The notes beneath the pieces were generated by a model. The model had not been told where the DNA came from. It saw only the letters and a list, made by a program, of their open reading frames with translations, and did not search any database. The translations under genes were made by a program, and so were the position numbers. Shown here in pieces: positions 34,215 to 48,210 of a stretch of DNA of 64,000 nucleotides. This stretch comes from Thetidibacter halocola. Lineage in GTDB: Bacteria; Pseudomonadota; Alphaproteobacteria; Rhodobacterales; Rhodobacteraceae. The first letter of the stretch is position 1. The number at the start of each line of letters is the position of its first letter. The stretch is taken from assembly GCF_018224955.1 (NCBI RefSeq), contig NZ_JAGTUU010000001.1:496001-560000 (forward strand), written 5' to 3'.

Positions 34215-34292
34215 TCTTGGGCCCCCGAACCGTCAACGCTTATCTCATGGGCGCCACTGAGCGCTTTCGCGCCACTTCGGATCCGGTCGTCG

Positions 34293-34667
34293 TCAGTCGA
34301 ATGCCGTGGTGACGTAGACCGAGAGGCTCACGATGTCCGAATCGGACAGTTTCTTGGCGTGCTGGATCATCAGCACCGAATTCGGCCCGAACTTTTCGCC
34401 CGCCCGATAGCGTTCGAGCTTCTCCACGATATAGGCCGGCTCCTTGTCCGAGAGGCTGGGATAGCTCGACGCGCCTTGCGCCTTGTTGCCGTGGCAGGCC
34501 CGGCACGATTTGCGGAAGATCTTCTCGGCCGCCTCGAGGTCCACCTCCTGTTCCATCGTGACGGCTTCGGCCGTTTCGGCGGTCTTGGCGTCCGCCGCAT
34601 GGCTTTCGGCCCAGGCCGAAAAACCGCAAAAGACCATCGCTGCGGTCAAGACAAAGGTTCTTTTCAT
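34293..34667 (-). CDS. Small c-type cytochrome
   Basis: 124 residues with a signal peptide (MKRTFVLTAAMVFCGFSAWA), an acidic linker and a single haem motif CRACH. The axial Met is probably in SVLMIQHAKKLSDSDIVSLSVYV, the usual class I cytochrome c C-terminal region. Export and CcmE-type haem attachment in the periplasm are expected. Upstream and on the same strand as the PQQ dehydrogenase, it likely carries its electrons. GGGAGACGGAACCG precedes the ATG. Confidence 0.88.
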   Translation of the reverse strand: MKRTFVLTAAMVFCGFSAWAESHAADAKTAETAEAVTMEQEVDLEAAEKIFRKSCRACHGNKAQGASSYPSLSDKEPAYIVEKLERYRAGEKFGPNSVLMIQHAKKLSDSDIVSLSVYVTTAFD

Positions 34668-34844
34668 CGGTTCCGTCTCCCCTGTTCGCTGTTCGCTCCC
34701 TTGTGTAAACCGTCGCAGCGTCACTTCCAATGACCCGCGGGTGGCGCGCGTGGCAAAACCAAAGGCCCGCTTTCCGGTTGGCGTGTAGCGACGCCCCCTG
34801 CCCGCCCCCTTGGCAGACTGCGCCTCATCCTCTACATCCGCGCC

Positions 34845-36218
34845 ATGACACAGGAACTCCACATCGTTGGCGGCGGCATGGCTGGGTCCGAGGCCGCCTG
34901 GCAGGCGGCGAACCGCGGCATCCGGGTCGTGATCCACGAGATGCGCCCCAAGGTCGGCACCTTCGCCCACCAGACCGAAAAGCTGGGCGAAATGGTGTGC
35001 TCGAACTCTTTTCGCTCGGACGACCACAAACAGAACGCCGTGGGCCTGCTGCACTGGGAAATGCTGGCGGCGGACAGCCTCATCATGCGCACCGCCCACG
35101 CCCACCGCCTGCCCGCCGGCGGCGCGCTGGCCGTCGACCGCGAGGCGTTCTCGCAGGCCGTCACAGACACGCTGCATGCCCATCCGAACGTCACCGTCAG
35201 CCAAGAGGAAGTCACCGACCTGCCCGATCAGGGGCAATGGATCTTCGCCACCGGCCCGCTGACCTCGCCCGCGCTGGGAGAGGCGATCGCGACGGTGACC
35301 GGTGCCGACCGGCTGGCGTTCTTCGACGCCATCGCACCCATCGTCCATGCCGACAGCATCGACATGGGAACGGCCTGGATGCAGTCCCGCTACGACAAGG
35401 GCGAGACCGAGGACGAGCAGAAGGCCTATATCAACTGCCCGATGACCAGGGCGGACTACGAGGCATTCATCGACGCGCTGCTGGCCGCCGACAAGACCGA
35501 GTTCCACGAGGGCGAAACCGCGGGCTATTTCGACGGTTGCCTGCCGATCGAGGTCATGGCCGAGCGCGGCCGCGAGACGCTGCGCCACGGCCCGATGAAG
35601 CCCATCGGCCTGACCAACGCCCACACGCCCGAGCAGAAACCCTATGCCGTGGTTCAGTTGCGCCGCGACAACGCGCTGGGCACGCTGTTCAACATCGTGG
35701 GCTTCCAGACCAAGATGAAATACGGCGCGCAAAAAGAGGTGTTCCGCCTGATCCCCGGCCTCCAGGACGCCAGTTTCGCGCGGCTCGGCGGCATCCACCG
35801 CAACACGTTCCTCAACTCGCCCACGCTGCTGGATGCGCAGATGCGCCTGCGCGCCCGGCCCAACATCCGGTTCGCCGGCCAGGTGACGGGGGTCGAGGGC
35901 TATGTCGAATCCGCCGCGATGGGCCTGCTGGCCGGCCGCATGGCCGCCGCCGAGATCGCCGGTCAGACCCTGCCCGAGGTGCCGCAGGACAGCGCCCACG
36001 GCGCGCTTGTCCACCACATCACCGGCGGGGCAGAGGCAAAGACCTTCCAGCCGATGAACGTCAATTTCGGCCTGTTCCGCCCGCTCGACGACGTGCGTGG
36101 CGGCCGGCGGGGCCGCAAGGAGCGCTACAAGGGCTACACCGACCGCGCCAAGGCCGCCTGGACCGACTGGCTGGCGGCCCAGGGCGAGGGCCCGGCCCAA
36201 GGCGCGGCGGCGGAATGA
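34845..36218 (+). CDS. trmFO: Methylenetetrahydrofolate-tRNA-(uracil-5-)-methyltransferase
   Basis: 457-residue flavoprotein that makes m5U54 in tRNA from 5,10-methylene-THF. The FAD motif is [77 protein letters not shown] and [26 protein letters not shown] are hallmark regions. [22 protein letters not shown] closes the protein. It is followed 16 bp later by gluQ. Confidence 0.97.
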   Translation: MTQELHIVGGGMAGSEAAWQAANRGIRVVIHEMRPKVGTFAHQTEKLGEMVCSNSFRSDDHKQNAVGLLHWEMLAADSLIMRTAHAHRLPAGGALAVDREAFSQAVTDTLHAHPNVTVSQEEVTDLPDQGQWIFATGPLTSPALGEAIATVTGADRLAFFDAIAPIVHADSIDMGTAWMQSRYDKGETEDEQKAYINCPMTRADYEAFIDALLAADKTEFHEGETAGYFDGCLPIEVMAERGRETLRHGPMKPIGLTNAHTPEQKPYAVVQLRRDNALGTLFNIVGFQTKMKYGAQKEVFRLIPGLQDASFARLGGIHRNTFLNSPTLLDAQMRLRARPNIRFAGQVTGVEGYVESAAMGLLAGRMAAAEIAGQTLPEVPQDSAHGALVHHITGGAEAKTFQPMNVNFGLFRPLDDVRGGRRGRKERYKGYTDRAKAAWTDWLAAQGEGPAQGAAAE

Positions 36219-36234
36219 CCCGCGCCGGGGCCGG

Positions 36235-37152
36235 ATGATCACCCGCTTCGCCCCCTCGCCCACCGGCCCGCTGCACCTGGGCCACGCCTATTCGGCGATC
36301 CTCGCGCATGACCGGGCGATGCAGGCAGGCGGCACCTTCCTTCTGCGGATCGACGACCTCGATCAGACCCGCGCGCGCCCGGAATGGGAGGCGCAACTGA
36401 AAGACGACCTGCGCTGGCTGGGTCTCTGGTGGCCCGAACCCTGCCGCCGCGAATCCGAACACATGGCCGAGTACGAGGCCGCGCTCGACCGGCTCTGGGA
36501 AATGGGCCTGCTCTATCCCTGCACCTGCACCCGCCGCGACATCCGCGAGGCGCTGTCAGCCCCGCAGGAAGGCATCCCCGTCGAGGGCCCCGACGGCCTC
36601 GTCTATCCCGGCACCTGCCGCGCCCGCTGGTCGATGGAACAGACCTTTCCCGAGGACCACCCCCGCCCGCAGGGTGTCACGCTGCGCCTCGACATGGACA
36701 ACGCCACCCGCCTCGCCCCCGCCTTCACCCATCGTATAGAGACCCGCGATGGCGGCTGGCATCATGTCGCAAGCTTCACCGAAACCGGCAGCGGCCAAAG
36801 GGAAGAGTCCGGCTTGGTCGAGTTCACGTCACAGGAGATGATCGACACCATCGGCGACGTGGTTCTGGCACGCAGGGATTTCGGCGCCGCCTATCACCTC
36901 GCCGTGGTGGTCGACGACGCCGCGCAGGACGTGACCCACGTGATCCGCGGCCGGGACCTGTTCGAGGCGACGAAGATCCATGTCCTGCTGCAATCGCTGC
37001 TGGGCCTGCCCAGGCCGGTCTACCACCACCACCGCCTGATCCGCGACGACGCGGGCAAACGCCTCGCGAAACGCGACGACGCCCGCGCCATCGCCACCTA
37101 CCGGGCCGAGGGCGCGACCCCAGCCGACATCCGCCGTCTCGTTGGGCTCTGA
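36235..37152 (+). CDS. gluQ: Glutamyl-Q tRNA(Asp) synthetase
   Basis: 305 residues. Glutamylates queuosine at tRNA(Asp) position 34. It is a truncated GluRS: FAPSPTGPLHLGHAYSAI (HIGH-type), LRIDDLDQTRARPEWEAQLKDDLRWLGLWW, CTCTRRDI and the KRLAKRDDA replacement of KMSKS are present; the anticodon-binding domain is missing, as expected for GluQ. Adjacent to trmFO, another tRNA modifier. It ends at an inverted copy of the window's intergenic repeat. Confidence 0.93.
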   Translation: MITRFAPSPTGPLHLGHAYSAILAHDRAMQAGGTFLLRIDDLDQTRARPEWEAQLKDDLRWLGLWWPEPCRRESEHMAEYEAALDRLWEMGLLYPCTCTRRDIREALSAPQEGIPVEGPDGLVYPGTCRARWSMEQTFPEDHPRPQGVTLRLDMDNATRLAPAFTHRIETRDGGWHHVASFTETGSGQREESGLVEFTSQEMIDTIGDVVLARRDFGAAYHLAVVVDDAAQDVTHVIRGRDLFEATKIHVLLQSLLGLPRPVYHHHRLIRDDAGKRLAKRDDARAIATYRAEGATPADIRRLVGL

Positions 37153-37163
37153 ACCGTCCAGCC

Positions 37164-37207
37164 CCTTCATCTTGCCGGATAAACTCCGGGGTCCGGGGCA
37201 GAGCCCC
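37164..37207 (-). repeat. Intergenic structured repeat, copy C (inverted)
   Basis: On the minus strand it has GGGGCTCTGCCCC (37207-37195) followed by the tail CCGGAGTTTATCCGGC then AAGATGAAGG (37188-37164). The tail is nearly identical to copy E at 63110-63135. It lies between convergent gluQ and hisI. Confidence 0.65.
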
Positions 37208-37212
37208 GGTCC

Positions 37213-37572
37213 TCAACCCTCCATGGGCGCCATCAGCTCGGTCTCTTCACCGACCACAGAAGTATAGAAACACGACCGCCGGTTTGTATGACAGGCTGGC
37301 CCCTCCTGCTTCACCACGGCCAGCAGGCAGTCACGGTCGCAATCGACTCGCAGGTCCACCAGCGTCTGCGTATGGCCCGATGTCTCGCCCTTGACCCAGA
37401 AAGCCTGCCGCGAGCGCGACCAATAGGTGACGCACCCGGTCTCCAGCGTGCGCGCCACGGCATCGGCGTTCATCCAGGCCATCATCAGCACCTCGCCCGT
37501 CCCCTCCGCCTGCGCGATGCAGGGGATGAGGCCGCGCTCGTCATAGACCAAGGTCGCAGGATCGAAGGACAT
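37213..37572 (-). CDS. hisI: Phosphoribosyl-AMP cyclohydrolase
   Basis: 119-residue monofunctional HisI, third step of histidine synthesis. MAWMNADAVARTLETGCVTYWSRSRQ, the Zn/Mg motif DCDRDCLLAVVKQEGPACHTNRRSCFY and the short C-terminus are typical. The PRPP-ATP pyrophosphatase (HisE) domain is absent, so that function must be encoded elsewhere. It is divergent from the scaffold-protein gene at 37641. Confidence 0.95.
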   Translation of the reverse strand: MSFDPATLVYDERGLIPCIAQAEGTGEVLMMAWMNADAVARTLETGCVTYWSRSRQAFWVKGETSGHTQTLVDLRVDCDRDCLLAVVKQEGPACHTNRRSCFYTSVVGEETELMAPMEG

Positions 37573-37640
37573 GGGAAAAAACCTGTTTGATGCGCGCGGA
37601 TCAGACCCTATCTATGGGTCGCAATCGGAAAGGAAAAGCC

Positions 37641-38093
37641 ATGTCGGGCGAAACGGATCTGATCAAGCTCTATTCCGGGCGCATCCTCGAACTGGCCGCG
37701 GACATCCCCCATCTCGGCCGGCTGGACGCGCCGCAGGTGACGGTGCGCAAGCGCTCTCCGCTCTGCGGCTCGACCGTCACCGTGGACCTCGCCATGCAGG
37801 ATGGCCGCGTCGCCGAATTCGGCCAGGACGTGAAGGCCTGCGCGTTGGGCCAGGCTGCCGCCGCCATCGTCGGTGGGGCCGCGATCGGCCGTACGCCGGT
37901 CGAGCTCTGCGCCGCCCGAGACGGGTTGCGCGCCATGCTCAGGGAGGGCGGACCGACCCCGGCCGCGCCCTTCGACGGGTTCGAGGTGCTGCGCCCCGCG
38001 GCGGATTTCAAGAACCGCCACGCCTCGATCCTGCTGTCGATCGAAGCGGCCTGCGAAGCCGCCGAAAAGGCTGCCGAGGCACAATCCGCTTAA
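37641..38093 (+). CDS. SufU/IscU-like iron-sulfur scaffold homologue
   Basis: 150 residues; start at MSGETDLIKLYSG after GGAAAGGAAAAGCC. SufU-type landmarks: SPLCGSTVTVDL with C42, and VKACALGQAAAAI with C67. In canonical SufU the first motif is CGD and the third Cys follows near position 128; here the Asp is Ser44 and the third Cys position is H127 (KNRHASILLS). It may still bind a metal or cluster through a C/C/H set, or may have another role. No suf genes are adjacent. Confidence 0.8.
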   Translation: MSGETDLIKLYSGRILELAADIPHLGRLDAPQVTVRKRSPLCGSTVTVDLAMQDGRVAEFGQDVKACALGQAAAAIVGGAAIGRTPVELCAARDGLRAMLREGGPTPAAPFDGFEVLRPAADFKNRHASILLSIEAACEAAEKAAEAQSA

Positions 38094-38147
38094 CCGTTTC
38101 TTCGCCGCTTGCACTGTATCGCTGACCCGCAAGCGACAGGAGCAGCG

Positions 38148-39551
38148 ATGCGCCCCGAACCTGAATTTCCCGTCCCGGATCACTCTGGAACCCTGACGGC
38201 GCTGACGCGGAACGCCTCAGGCCTCGGCCGCGAGGTGGTCGAGGTCAGCGCCTTTCTCACCGATCTTGACCGCCAGTGCCATGACCAGTCCGCGGCGCTC
38301 GGCGATGTCGCGCGGCATCGCGCCCGGCTCGACTCGGCGGTGGATCACATGCAGCAGGCCGTGGCGCGCATGGCGACGCAGTCGGCCGAGGCCGTGGACC
38401 GGATGCGCGACTCGAGCGCGGTCCTGGCCGAAAGCGGGCACGCCTCGCGCGGGCTGGCCGAATGGGTCAACGGCGTCCATGCCCAGGGCGAGACGGTGCA
38501 GCAGATGGTCATGGCCATCCGCAATTCCAACATCCAGATTTCCGACATCGCCAGCCAGGTCTCGATCCTCGCCGTGAACGCCAAGATCGAGGCAGCGCGC
38601 GCCGGTCAAGCGGGCAAGGGGTTTTCCATCGTCGCCGACGCGGTGAACGAGTTAAGTCAAAAGACCGCGCGCGCCGCCGAATCCGTCTCCGGCACGGTGT
38701 CGCACCTGTCGGACTGGCTTAACGGCTTGCAGGCGGGCGCCGCGCGCAACGCGCGCATCGCCGACGGAATCCTGTCCAACGCGACGCGTACCGACGCCGC
38801 ACTGAACGAATTGCAGGCACGGATCGGCAAGGTGGGCGCGGACGCCCAAGGCCTTTCCGAAAGCGCGGCCGAAGCGCGCGGCGCGGCAGAGGGCTTGCGC
38901 CCGGTCCTGTCGGGGATGGATCGTTTCGTCACCGAAGTGACCCACGGCGTGGACGAGGCGGCGCGCCGGTGCCTGACGCTGGTCGACACGTCCGAGGAAA
39001 TCCTCCAGCAGACGGTGGAACTGGGCGGCGACGGCGCCGACTCGCCGATGATCACGTTGGTGCAGGACCTGGCCGGTCAGATCGTGCTGGCCTTCGAGGA
39101 TGCGATCGCGCGGGGGCGGATCACGCCGTCGCAGCTGTTCGACACCACCTATCGCCCGATCCCCGGCAGCGATCCGCAGCAGGTGCGCACCGCCTTCACC
39201 GACCTGACCGACGCGCTGCTGCCGCCGATCCAGGAGCCGGTCCTGCACCGCGACCCACGCGTGGTGTTCTGCGCAGCGGTTGACCGCAACGGCTTTTTGC
39301 CGACGCACAATCGCAAGTTCTCCCAGCCGCAGGGTAACGACCCCGTGTGGAACGCCGCCAACTGCCGGAACCGCCGGATCTTCGACGACCGTGTTGGACT
39401 CAAGGCCGGGCGCAACGAACGGCCCTTCCTGTTGCAGGTCTACCGGCGCGACATGGGCGGCGGCACTTTCGTGATGATGAAGGATCTGTCTGCCCCGATC
39501 CGGGTCCAGGGCCGCCACTGGGGCGGTCTGCGGCTGGCCTACCGGCTGTAA
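38148..39551 (+). CDS. Soluble methyl-accepting chemotaxis-type receptor, signalling domain first
   Basis: 467 residues, no membrane segment. The N-terminal two-thirds are coiled-coil MCP signalling domain; the hairpin tip region reads [50 protein letters not shown] (given in parts: [38 protein letters not shown]). The C-terminal about 100 residues form a conserved module with [30 protein letters not shown] and [13 protein letters not shown], known from alphaproteobacterial receptors. Order is the reverse of typical receptors. AGGAGCAGCG precedes the ATG; no chemotaxis genes nearby. Confidence 0.85.
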   Translation: MRPEPEFPVPDHSGTLTALTRNASGLGREVVEVSAFLTDLDRQCHDQSAALGDVARHRARLDSAVDHMQQAVARMATQSAEAVDRMRDSSAVLAESGHASRGLAEWVNGVHAQGETVQQMVMAIRNSNIQISDIASQVSILAVNAKIEAARAGQAGKGFSIVADAVNELSQKTARAAESVSGTVSHLSDWLNGLQAGAARNARIADGILSNATRTDAALNELQARIGKVGADAQGLSESAAEARGAAEGLRPVLSGMDRFVTEVTHGVDEAARRCLTLVDTSEEILQQTVELGGDGADSPMITLVQDLAGQIVLAFEDAIARGRITPSQLFDTTYRPIPGSDPQQVRTAFTDLTDALLPPIQEPVLHRDPRVVFCAAVDRNGFLPTHNRKFSQPQGNDPVWNAANCRNRRIFDDRVGLKAGRNERPFLLQVYRRDMGGGTFVMMKDLSAPIRVQGRHWGGLRLAYRL

Positions 39552-39584
39552 AAAAACCGCCGCACTCCTTTTGGGAGGCGGCGG
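39550..39584 (-). terminator. Intrinsic terminator for the recG/small-protein strand
   Basis: On the minus strand CCGCCGCC (39584-39577) and inner CTCC pair across an AAAA loop with GGAG and GCGGCGG (39563-39557), followed by seven T residues (39556-39550). It serves transcripts coming from 39696. On the plus strand the same hairpin follows the chemoreceptor stop but lacks a T-run. Confidence 0.85.
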
Positions 39585-39695
39585 AGGAATGCGCGTCTTG
39601 GAATCGCCGGGCCGGTTCGGCAGGCAGCGCCGAAGGGGGACAGGCAGTCGCATCGGGACAGGATGCGGGGCCCGGGCGGAACACGCAGGCAGAAA

Positions 39696-39818
39696 TCAGA
39701 TCAGGGCGGGCAGGTGCAGCGCACCGAACAGGATCACCGAAAGGCTGATGACGCCCAGCGCATCCTGCCAAAGGGTCGCCTTGTTGCGGCTCATGGCGTC
39801 GGTCACGGTCTGGATCAT
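39696..39818 (-). CDS. 40-residue single-span membrane protein under an SOS box
   Basis: Too short for common gene finders. It encodes MIQTVTDAMSRNKATLWQDA then LGVISLSVILFGALHLPALI: a short polar, positively charged N-terminus and one hydrophobic helix (about 20-40). GGAGAACGAAG precedes the ATG. A canonical LexA box lies 63-77 bp upstream and an intrinsic terminator about 110 bp downstream, so it appears to be a complete SOS unit. Size and topology resemble the SOS-induced division inhibitor SidA of Caulobacter (29 residues), but the sequence does not match. Function inferred only. Confidence 0.7.
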   Translation of the reverse strand: MIQTVTDAMSRNKATLWQDALGVISLSVILFGALHLPALI

Positions 39819-39822
39819 CTTC

Positions 39823-39905
39823 GTTCTCCGATGTTCTCGTCTGTTGACCCTTTGTTCTCACACCGTTAACCGTATGTAAAGAACTTTTTGAGAACATTTG
39901 AGAAC
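39823..39905 (-). promoter_or_regulatory. LexA (SOS) box and GTTCTC repeat cluster
   Basis: GAACTTTTTGAGAAC at 39881-39895 (minus strand GTTCTCAAAAAGTTC) fits the alphaproteobacterial LexA consensus GTTC-N7-GTTC exactly. Extra GTTC half sites at 39905-39902 (minus) and, on the plus strand, at 39823, 39833 and 39854 form GTTCTC-N4-GTTCTC pairs with 6-base gaps. The cluster covers the promoter of the small gene ending at 39818. The N6 pairs may be lower-affinity sites or chance. Confidence 0.7.
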
Positions 39906-39964
39906 AAATCAGCAATCCCCCGACTTGGGCGGTCCGGCTGACGGTGTTCCCGCTGCACACGGGA

Positions 39965-44947
<4,983 letters not shown>

Positions 44948-44997
44948 TTGGCTTTCTCCAATAACCTTCAGGCTTGTTCGGACCCTGACGGATAATA

Positions 44998-45013
44998 GTT
45001 AACGCACCCTTAC
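44998..45013 (-). promoter_or_regulatory. CtrA box upstream of ctrA
   Basis: On the minus strand it reads GTAA-GGGTGCG-TTAAC, one mismatch from the CtrA consensus TTAA-N7-TTAAC. It is centred about 58 bp upstream of the ctrA start, consistent with autoregulation as known in Caulobacter. It also lies between ctrA and the end of the sciP gene. Confidence 0.6.
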
Positions 45014-45041
45014 CATACGTATAAATCCTCCGGCGATCTAC

Positions 45042-45320
45042 CTATGGTTGACGATATTTCTGAATGCGCGTCGCTTTCAACGCATCCTCGCCAAAGGTCT
45101 CGGCCGCGCGCAGCCATTCACCCATTTCCTCTTCGCTGAGCGCATAGCGTTCCATGGCCTGCGGCACCGTCAGCAGCCCGTTCTGCACCGCCTTCACCAC
45201 CGCGGCCTTGCGCGAGGCGACCCAGCGCCTGGTGTCGGCCGGCGGCAGATCAGCGCGCGTCAGGTAGGTTCCGTCGGGCAATTGCACCGCCCTCGGACCG
45301 TCCACTTTCTTGAGATACAT
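45042..45320 (-). CDS. sciP: SciP-type CtrA inhibitor (DUF1153)
   Basis: 92-residue helix-turn-helix protein: MYLKKVDGPRAVQLPDGTYL, then TRRWVASRKAAVVKAVQNGLLTVPQAMERYALSEEEMGEWLRAAETFGEDALKATRIQKY (in parts: WVASRKAAVVKAVQNGLL; ALSEEEMGEWLRAAE). In Caulobacter SciP binds CtrA and blocks recruitment of RNA polymerase. Start set at 45320, the conserved MYLKK, with GAGG upstream; a longer frame to 45458 is not conserved. It lies just upstream of ctrA on the same strand. Confidence 0.93.
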   Translation of the reverse strand: MYLKKVDGPRAVQLPDGTYLTRADLPPADTRRWVASRKAAVVKAVQNGLLTVPQAMERYALSEEEMGEWLRAAETFGEDALKATRIQKYRQP

Positions 45321-45347
45321 CGCATGCCTCGTCGTCTTGACGGGTGC

Positions 45348-45384
45348 ATAAAACCGGAACGGACTTAACAGCCGATAAAACCGG
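45348..45384. repeat. Direct repeats in the sciP-mnmA divergent promoter region
   Basis: ATAAAACCGG occurs at 45348-45357 and again at 45375-45384, 27 bp apart, with CTTAAC (45364-45369) between them. The pair lies 28-64 bp upstream of sciP. A CtrA half site (TTAAC) inside the pair hints at CtrA control of sciP, but the second half is missing. Confidence 0.4.
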
Positions 45385-45439
45385 CCCTTGTGGATAGGCG
45401 GGATTTTCCTATATTTCAGCCCATTCCACGGAGTTGCCC

Positions 45440-46582
45440 ATGCCCCTCGATGCGCCAAAGCCGAACTCGCTTGGCCTGCCCAAGCCGCCGTCCGAAACGC
45501 GGGTCGTCGTCGCCATGTCCGGCGGCGTGGACAGTTCTGTCGTGGCTGCCATGCTGAAAGACGAGGGCTATGACGTGGTCGGCGTCACGCTGCAACTCTA
45601 CGATCACGGCGCAGCCCTGGCCAAGAAAGGTGCCTGTTGCGCGGGCATCGACATCCATGATGCGCGGCGTGTTGCCGCAGAGATGGGCTTTCCCCATTAC
45701 GTCCTCGATTACGAGAACATCTTTCGCGAATCGGTCATCGAGGAATTCGCCGACAGCTATCTGGGCGGCGCGACCCCGGTTCCCTGCATTCGCTGCAACG
45801 AGCGGGTCAAGTTCAAGGACCTGCTTGAAACCGCGCGCGACCTGAATGCCGATTGCATGGCGACGGGTCATTACATCCAGCGCAAGACGGGCGCGGCCGG
45901 GCCGGAATTGCACAGTGCCGCCGATTCGAATCGCGACCAGAGCTATTTCCTGTTCTCGACCACGCCCGAGCAGCTGGATTTCCTGCGCTTTCCGCTGGGC
46001 CACCTGCCGTCCAAGGACGCGACGCGTGCCCTGGCGGCGAAATACGGGCTGGCGGTGGCGGACAAGCCCGACAGCCAGGACATCTGTTTCGTCCCCGACG
46101 GCAATTACGCGGCGGTGATCGAGAAACTGCGCCCCGGCGCGGCCGAGCCGGGCGAGATCGTGCACGCGGACGGCCGTGTGCTGGGCACGCATCGCGGCGT
46201 GATCCACTACACGATCGGCCAGCGCCGCGGCCTGGGCATCGGCGGGCTGACGGAACCGCTTTACGTGGTCAAGCTCGACGTGGATGCCAAGCGCGTCGTG
46301 GTCGGGCCCAAGGAGATGCTCTCGACCCGCACCATCCCGGTGCGCGAGATCAACTGGCTGGGCGACGAACCGTTCACCAGCCGCAAGGAATGGAATCTTT
46401 CGGTCAAGGTCCGCTCGACCCGCCCACCCCGCGAGGCGGTGATCCGACCGACCTCGGCGACCGAGGCCGAGGTTGACCTGCTGACGCCGGAAGAGGGCGT
46501 CAGCCCGGGACAGGCCTGCGTATTCTACGATCCCGAAGGCACGCGGATCTACGGCGGCGGGTGGATCTGGCGCGGACGCTGA
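45440..46582 (+). CDS. mnmA: tRNA-specific 2-thiouridylase
   Basis: 380 residues. Thiolates U34 of Lys/Glu/Gln tRNAs. PP-loop [32 protein letters not shown], catalytic Cys pair in [14 protein letters not shown] and [16 protein letters not shown], plus ATGHY and [10 protein letters not shown]. The ATG at 45440 follows GGAG at 7-bp spacing; a TTG at 45434 is a weaker alternative. It is divergent from sciP and convergent with ccmE. Confidence 0.96.
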   Translation: MPLDAPKPNSLGLPKPPSETRVVVAMSGGVDSSVVAAMLKDEGYDVVGVTLQLYDHGAALAKKGACCAGIDIHDARRVAAEMGFPHYVLDYENIFRESVIEEFADSYLGGATPVPCIRCNERVKFKDLLETARDLNADCMATGHYIQRKTGAAGPELHSAADSNRDQSYFLFSTTPEQLDFLRFPLGHLPSKDATRALAAKYGLAVADKPDSQDICFVPDGNYAAVIEKLRPGAAEPGEIVHADGRVLGTHRGVIHYTIGQRRGLGIGGLTEPLYVVKLDVDAKRVVVGPKEMLSTRTIPVREINWLGDEPFTSRKEWNLSVKVRSTRPPREAVIRPTSATEAEVDLLTPEEGVSPGQACVFYDPEGTRIYGGGWIWRGR

Positions 46583-46599
46583 GCCACGCGGTGACGCGC

Positions 46600-46620
46600 G
46601 CCCCGGCCTTGTGCCGGGGC
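46600..46620. terminator. Terminator-like hairpin between mnmA and ccmE
   Basis: GCCCCGGC (46600-46607), loop CTTGT, GCCGGGGC (46613-46620): a perfect 8-bp stem between convergent genes. There is no T-run on either strand, so it is a hairpin that may stabilise or end both transcripts rather than a classic intrinsic terminator. Confidence 0.55.
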
Positions 46621-46627
46621 CCCTGCC

Positions 46628-47077
46628 TCAGCTGCCCGGTTCCTTGTAGACGCCCTGTTCCTTGAGCGCGTCGACCACTTCCTTGGGCATGTAGGTCTCG
46701 TCATGCTTGGCGAGGATCTCGGACGCCTCGAACACGCCGTTCACGTAGCGCCCGGTGCCCACCATGCCCTGATTCTCTCCGAACAGATCAGGCAGCACGC
46801 CGCCATAGACGACCGGAACGGTCGCGCCGCCATCGGTGACGTTGAAACGGATCTGCTCGCCCTGCCCGCGGATCAGGCTGCCTTCCTCGACCAGCCCACC
46901 GATGCGGAAGGTCTCGTTGGCGGCTGGCGGCTCGGCCACCACCTGGCTGGGGGAGCGAAAGAAGTTGATACCGTCGCGCATCGCGTAGCCGATCAGCACG
47001 GTCGAGACGACCAGCGCCACGGTGGCGAGTGCGACGACCTGTATGCGCCGCTGTTTCTTGAGCGATTTCAGCGCCAT
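46628..47077 (-). CDS. ccmE: Cytochrome c maturation haem chaperone CcmE
   Basis: 149 residues. Carries haem covalently in the periplasm and delivers it to apocytochromes c. An N-terminal anchor (IQVVALATVALVVSTVLIGYAM) precedes the OB fold (FRIGGLVEEGSLIRG, IRFNVTDGGATVPVVYGGVLPDLFGENQGMVGTGRY). The haem-binding His is in EILAKHDETYMP. No other ccm genes are adjacent. It would serve the cytochrome c at 34293, among others. Confidence 0.96.
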   Translation of the reverse strand: MALKSLKKQRRIQVVALATVALVVSTVLIGYAMRDGINFFRSPSQVVAEPPAANETFRIGGLVEEGSLIRGQGEQIRFNVTDGGATVPVVYGGVLPDLFGENQGMVGTGRYVNGVFEASEILAKHDETYMPKEVVDALKEQGVYKEPGS

Positions 47078-47154
47078 GTGTTTCCTCCCGCAATCTTCGC
47101 GAAATATAGGGGTTGCCGGGACCGTTGTTTAGCCCCGGCGCACCATGTCGCAGG

Positions 47155-48183
47155 TCAGGGAAAGCAGGGCGCCAGCATCAAGCCCGCCGCCTCGTCCTCG
47201 CCCAGCATCAGGTTGGCGTTCTGCACCGCCTGCCCCGACGAGCCCTTGAACAGGTTGTCGAGCGCCGCCACCACGATCGTCCGCCCCGGCAAGCGGTCGG
47301 CCACCACGCCGATATGGCAGAAGTTCGAGCCGCGCACATCATGCGTGCTGGGCGTCTGGCCCTTGGGCAGGACGTGGATGAAGGGTTCGTCCGCGTAGGC
47401 GGCCTGAAGCGTCGACAGCACCGCGTCGGCCTCTCCCCGGACATAGGCCGTGGCCAGGATGCCGCGGTTGAACGGGCCGAGATGCGGGGTGAACTGGATC
47501 TTTACCTCGCGGCCAGCCAGCGCGCTGAACTCCTGGTCGAATTCGCCCAGGTGCCGATGCACGCCGCCGACCGAATAGGCATTCGTGCCCTCGGACAACT
47601 CGGCATGCAGCAGGTTCTCCTTGAGCGAGCGACCCGCGCCGGACACGCCGCATTGCAGGTCGAGGATGATCTCGTCTAGGTCGATGACGCCCGCAGAGAT
47701 CAGCGGGCGCAGGATGTATTGCCCGGTTGCCGCGTTGCATCCCGTGCCGGCGACCAGCCGCGCGCCGCGGATGACGTCGCGGTAGAATTCGGTCAGGCCA
47801 TAGACGGCCTCTGCCTGCATCTCTAGCGCGGCATGGGGATTGCCGTACCACTTCTGATAGGCCGCCGGGTCGCGCAGGCGGAAATCGGCGGAGAGATCCA
47901 CGATCTTCAGCGACTTGGGCAGCTGGGCAATGACCTCCTGGCTGGTCTTGTGCGGCAGGGCGCAGAAACACAGGTCGATGCCGGAAAAGTCGATCTCTTC
48001 CCAGGTAACCATCTTGGGCAGGTCGAGGTGGCGCAGGTGCGGAAAGACCTGCGCAATGCTCTGCCCGGCCTTGGAATTGGCGGCCAGCGCCTTGATTTCA
48101 AAGCTGGGATGGGTGGCGATGATGCGGATCAACTCGGCCCCGGTATAGCCGGACGCGCCGATGATGGCGATGGAATGGGTCAT
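47155..48183 (-). CDS. argC: N-acetyl-gamma-glutamyl-phosphate reductase
   Basis: 342 residues. NADPH-dependent third step of arginine synthesis. [21 protein letters not shown] is the nucleotide fold; the catalytic Cys is in [20 protein letters not shown], with the His in [35 protein letters not shown] is the family C-terminus. It is 27 bp downstream of murI on the same strand; spacing suggests co-transcription. Confidence 0.96.
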   Translation of the reverse strand: MTHSIAIIGASGYTGAELIRIIATHPSFEIKALAANSKAGQSIAQVFPHLRHLDLPKMVTWEEIDFSGIDLCFCALPHKTSQEVIAQLPKSLKIVDLSADFRLRDPAAYQKWYGNPHAALEMQAEAVYGLTEFYRDVIRGARLVAGTGCNAATGQYILRPLISAGVIDLDEIILDLQCGVSGAGRSLKENLLHAELSEGTNAYSVGGVHRHLGEFDQEFSALAGREVKIQFTPHLGPFNRGILATAYVRGEADAVLSTLQAAYADEPFIHVLPKGQTPSTHDVRGSNFCHIGVVADRLPGRTIVVAALDNLFKGSSGQAVQNANLMLGEDEAAGLMLAPCFP

Positions 48184-48210
48184 GTCGTGCCTTCCTTTGA
48201 AACAGTCGGA

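Noticed and set aside
39823-39838. GTTCTC-N4-GTTCTC pair as a second canonical LexA box
   Set aside because: The GTTC spacing is 6, not 7; only GAACTTTTTGAGAAC at 39881-39895 fits the consensus, so these were kept as extra half sites only.
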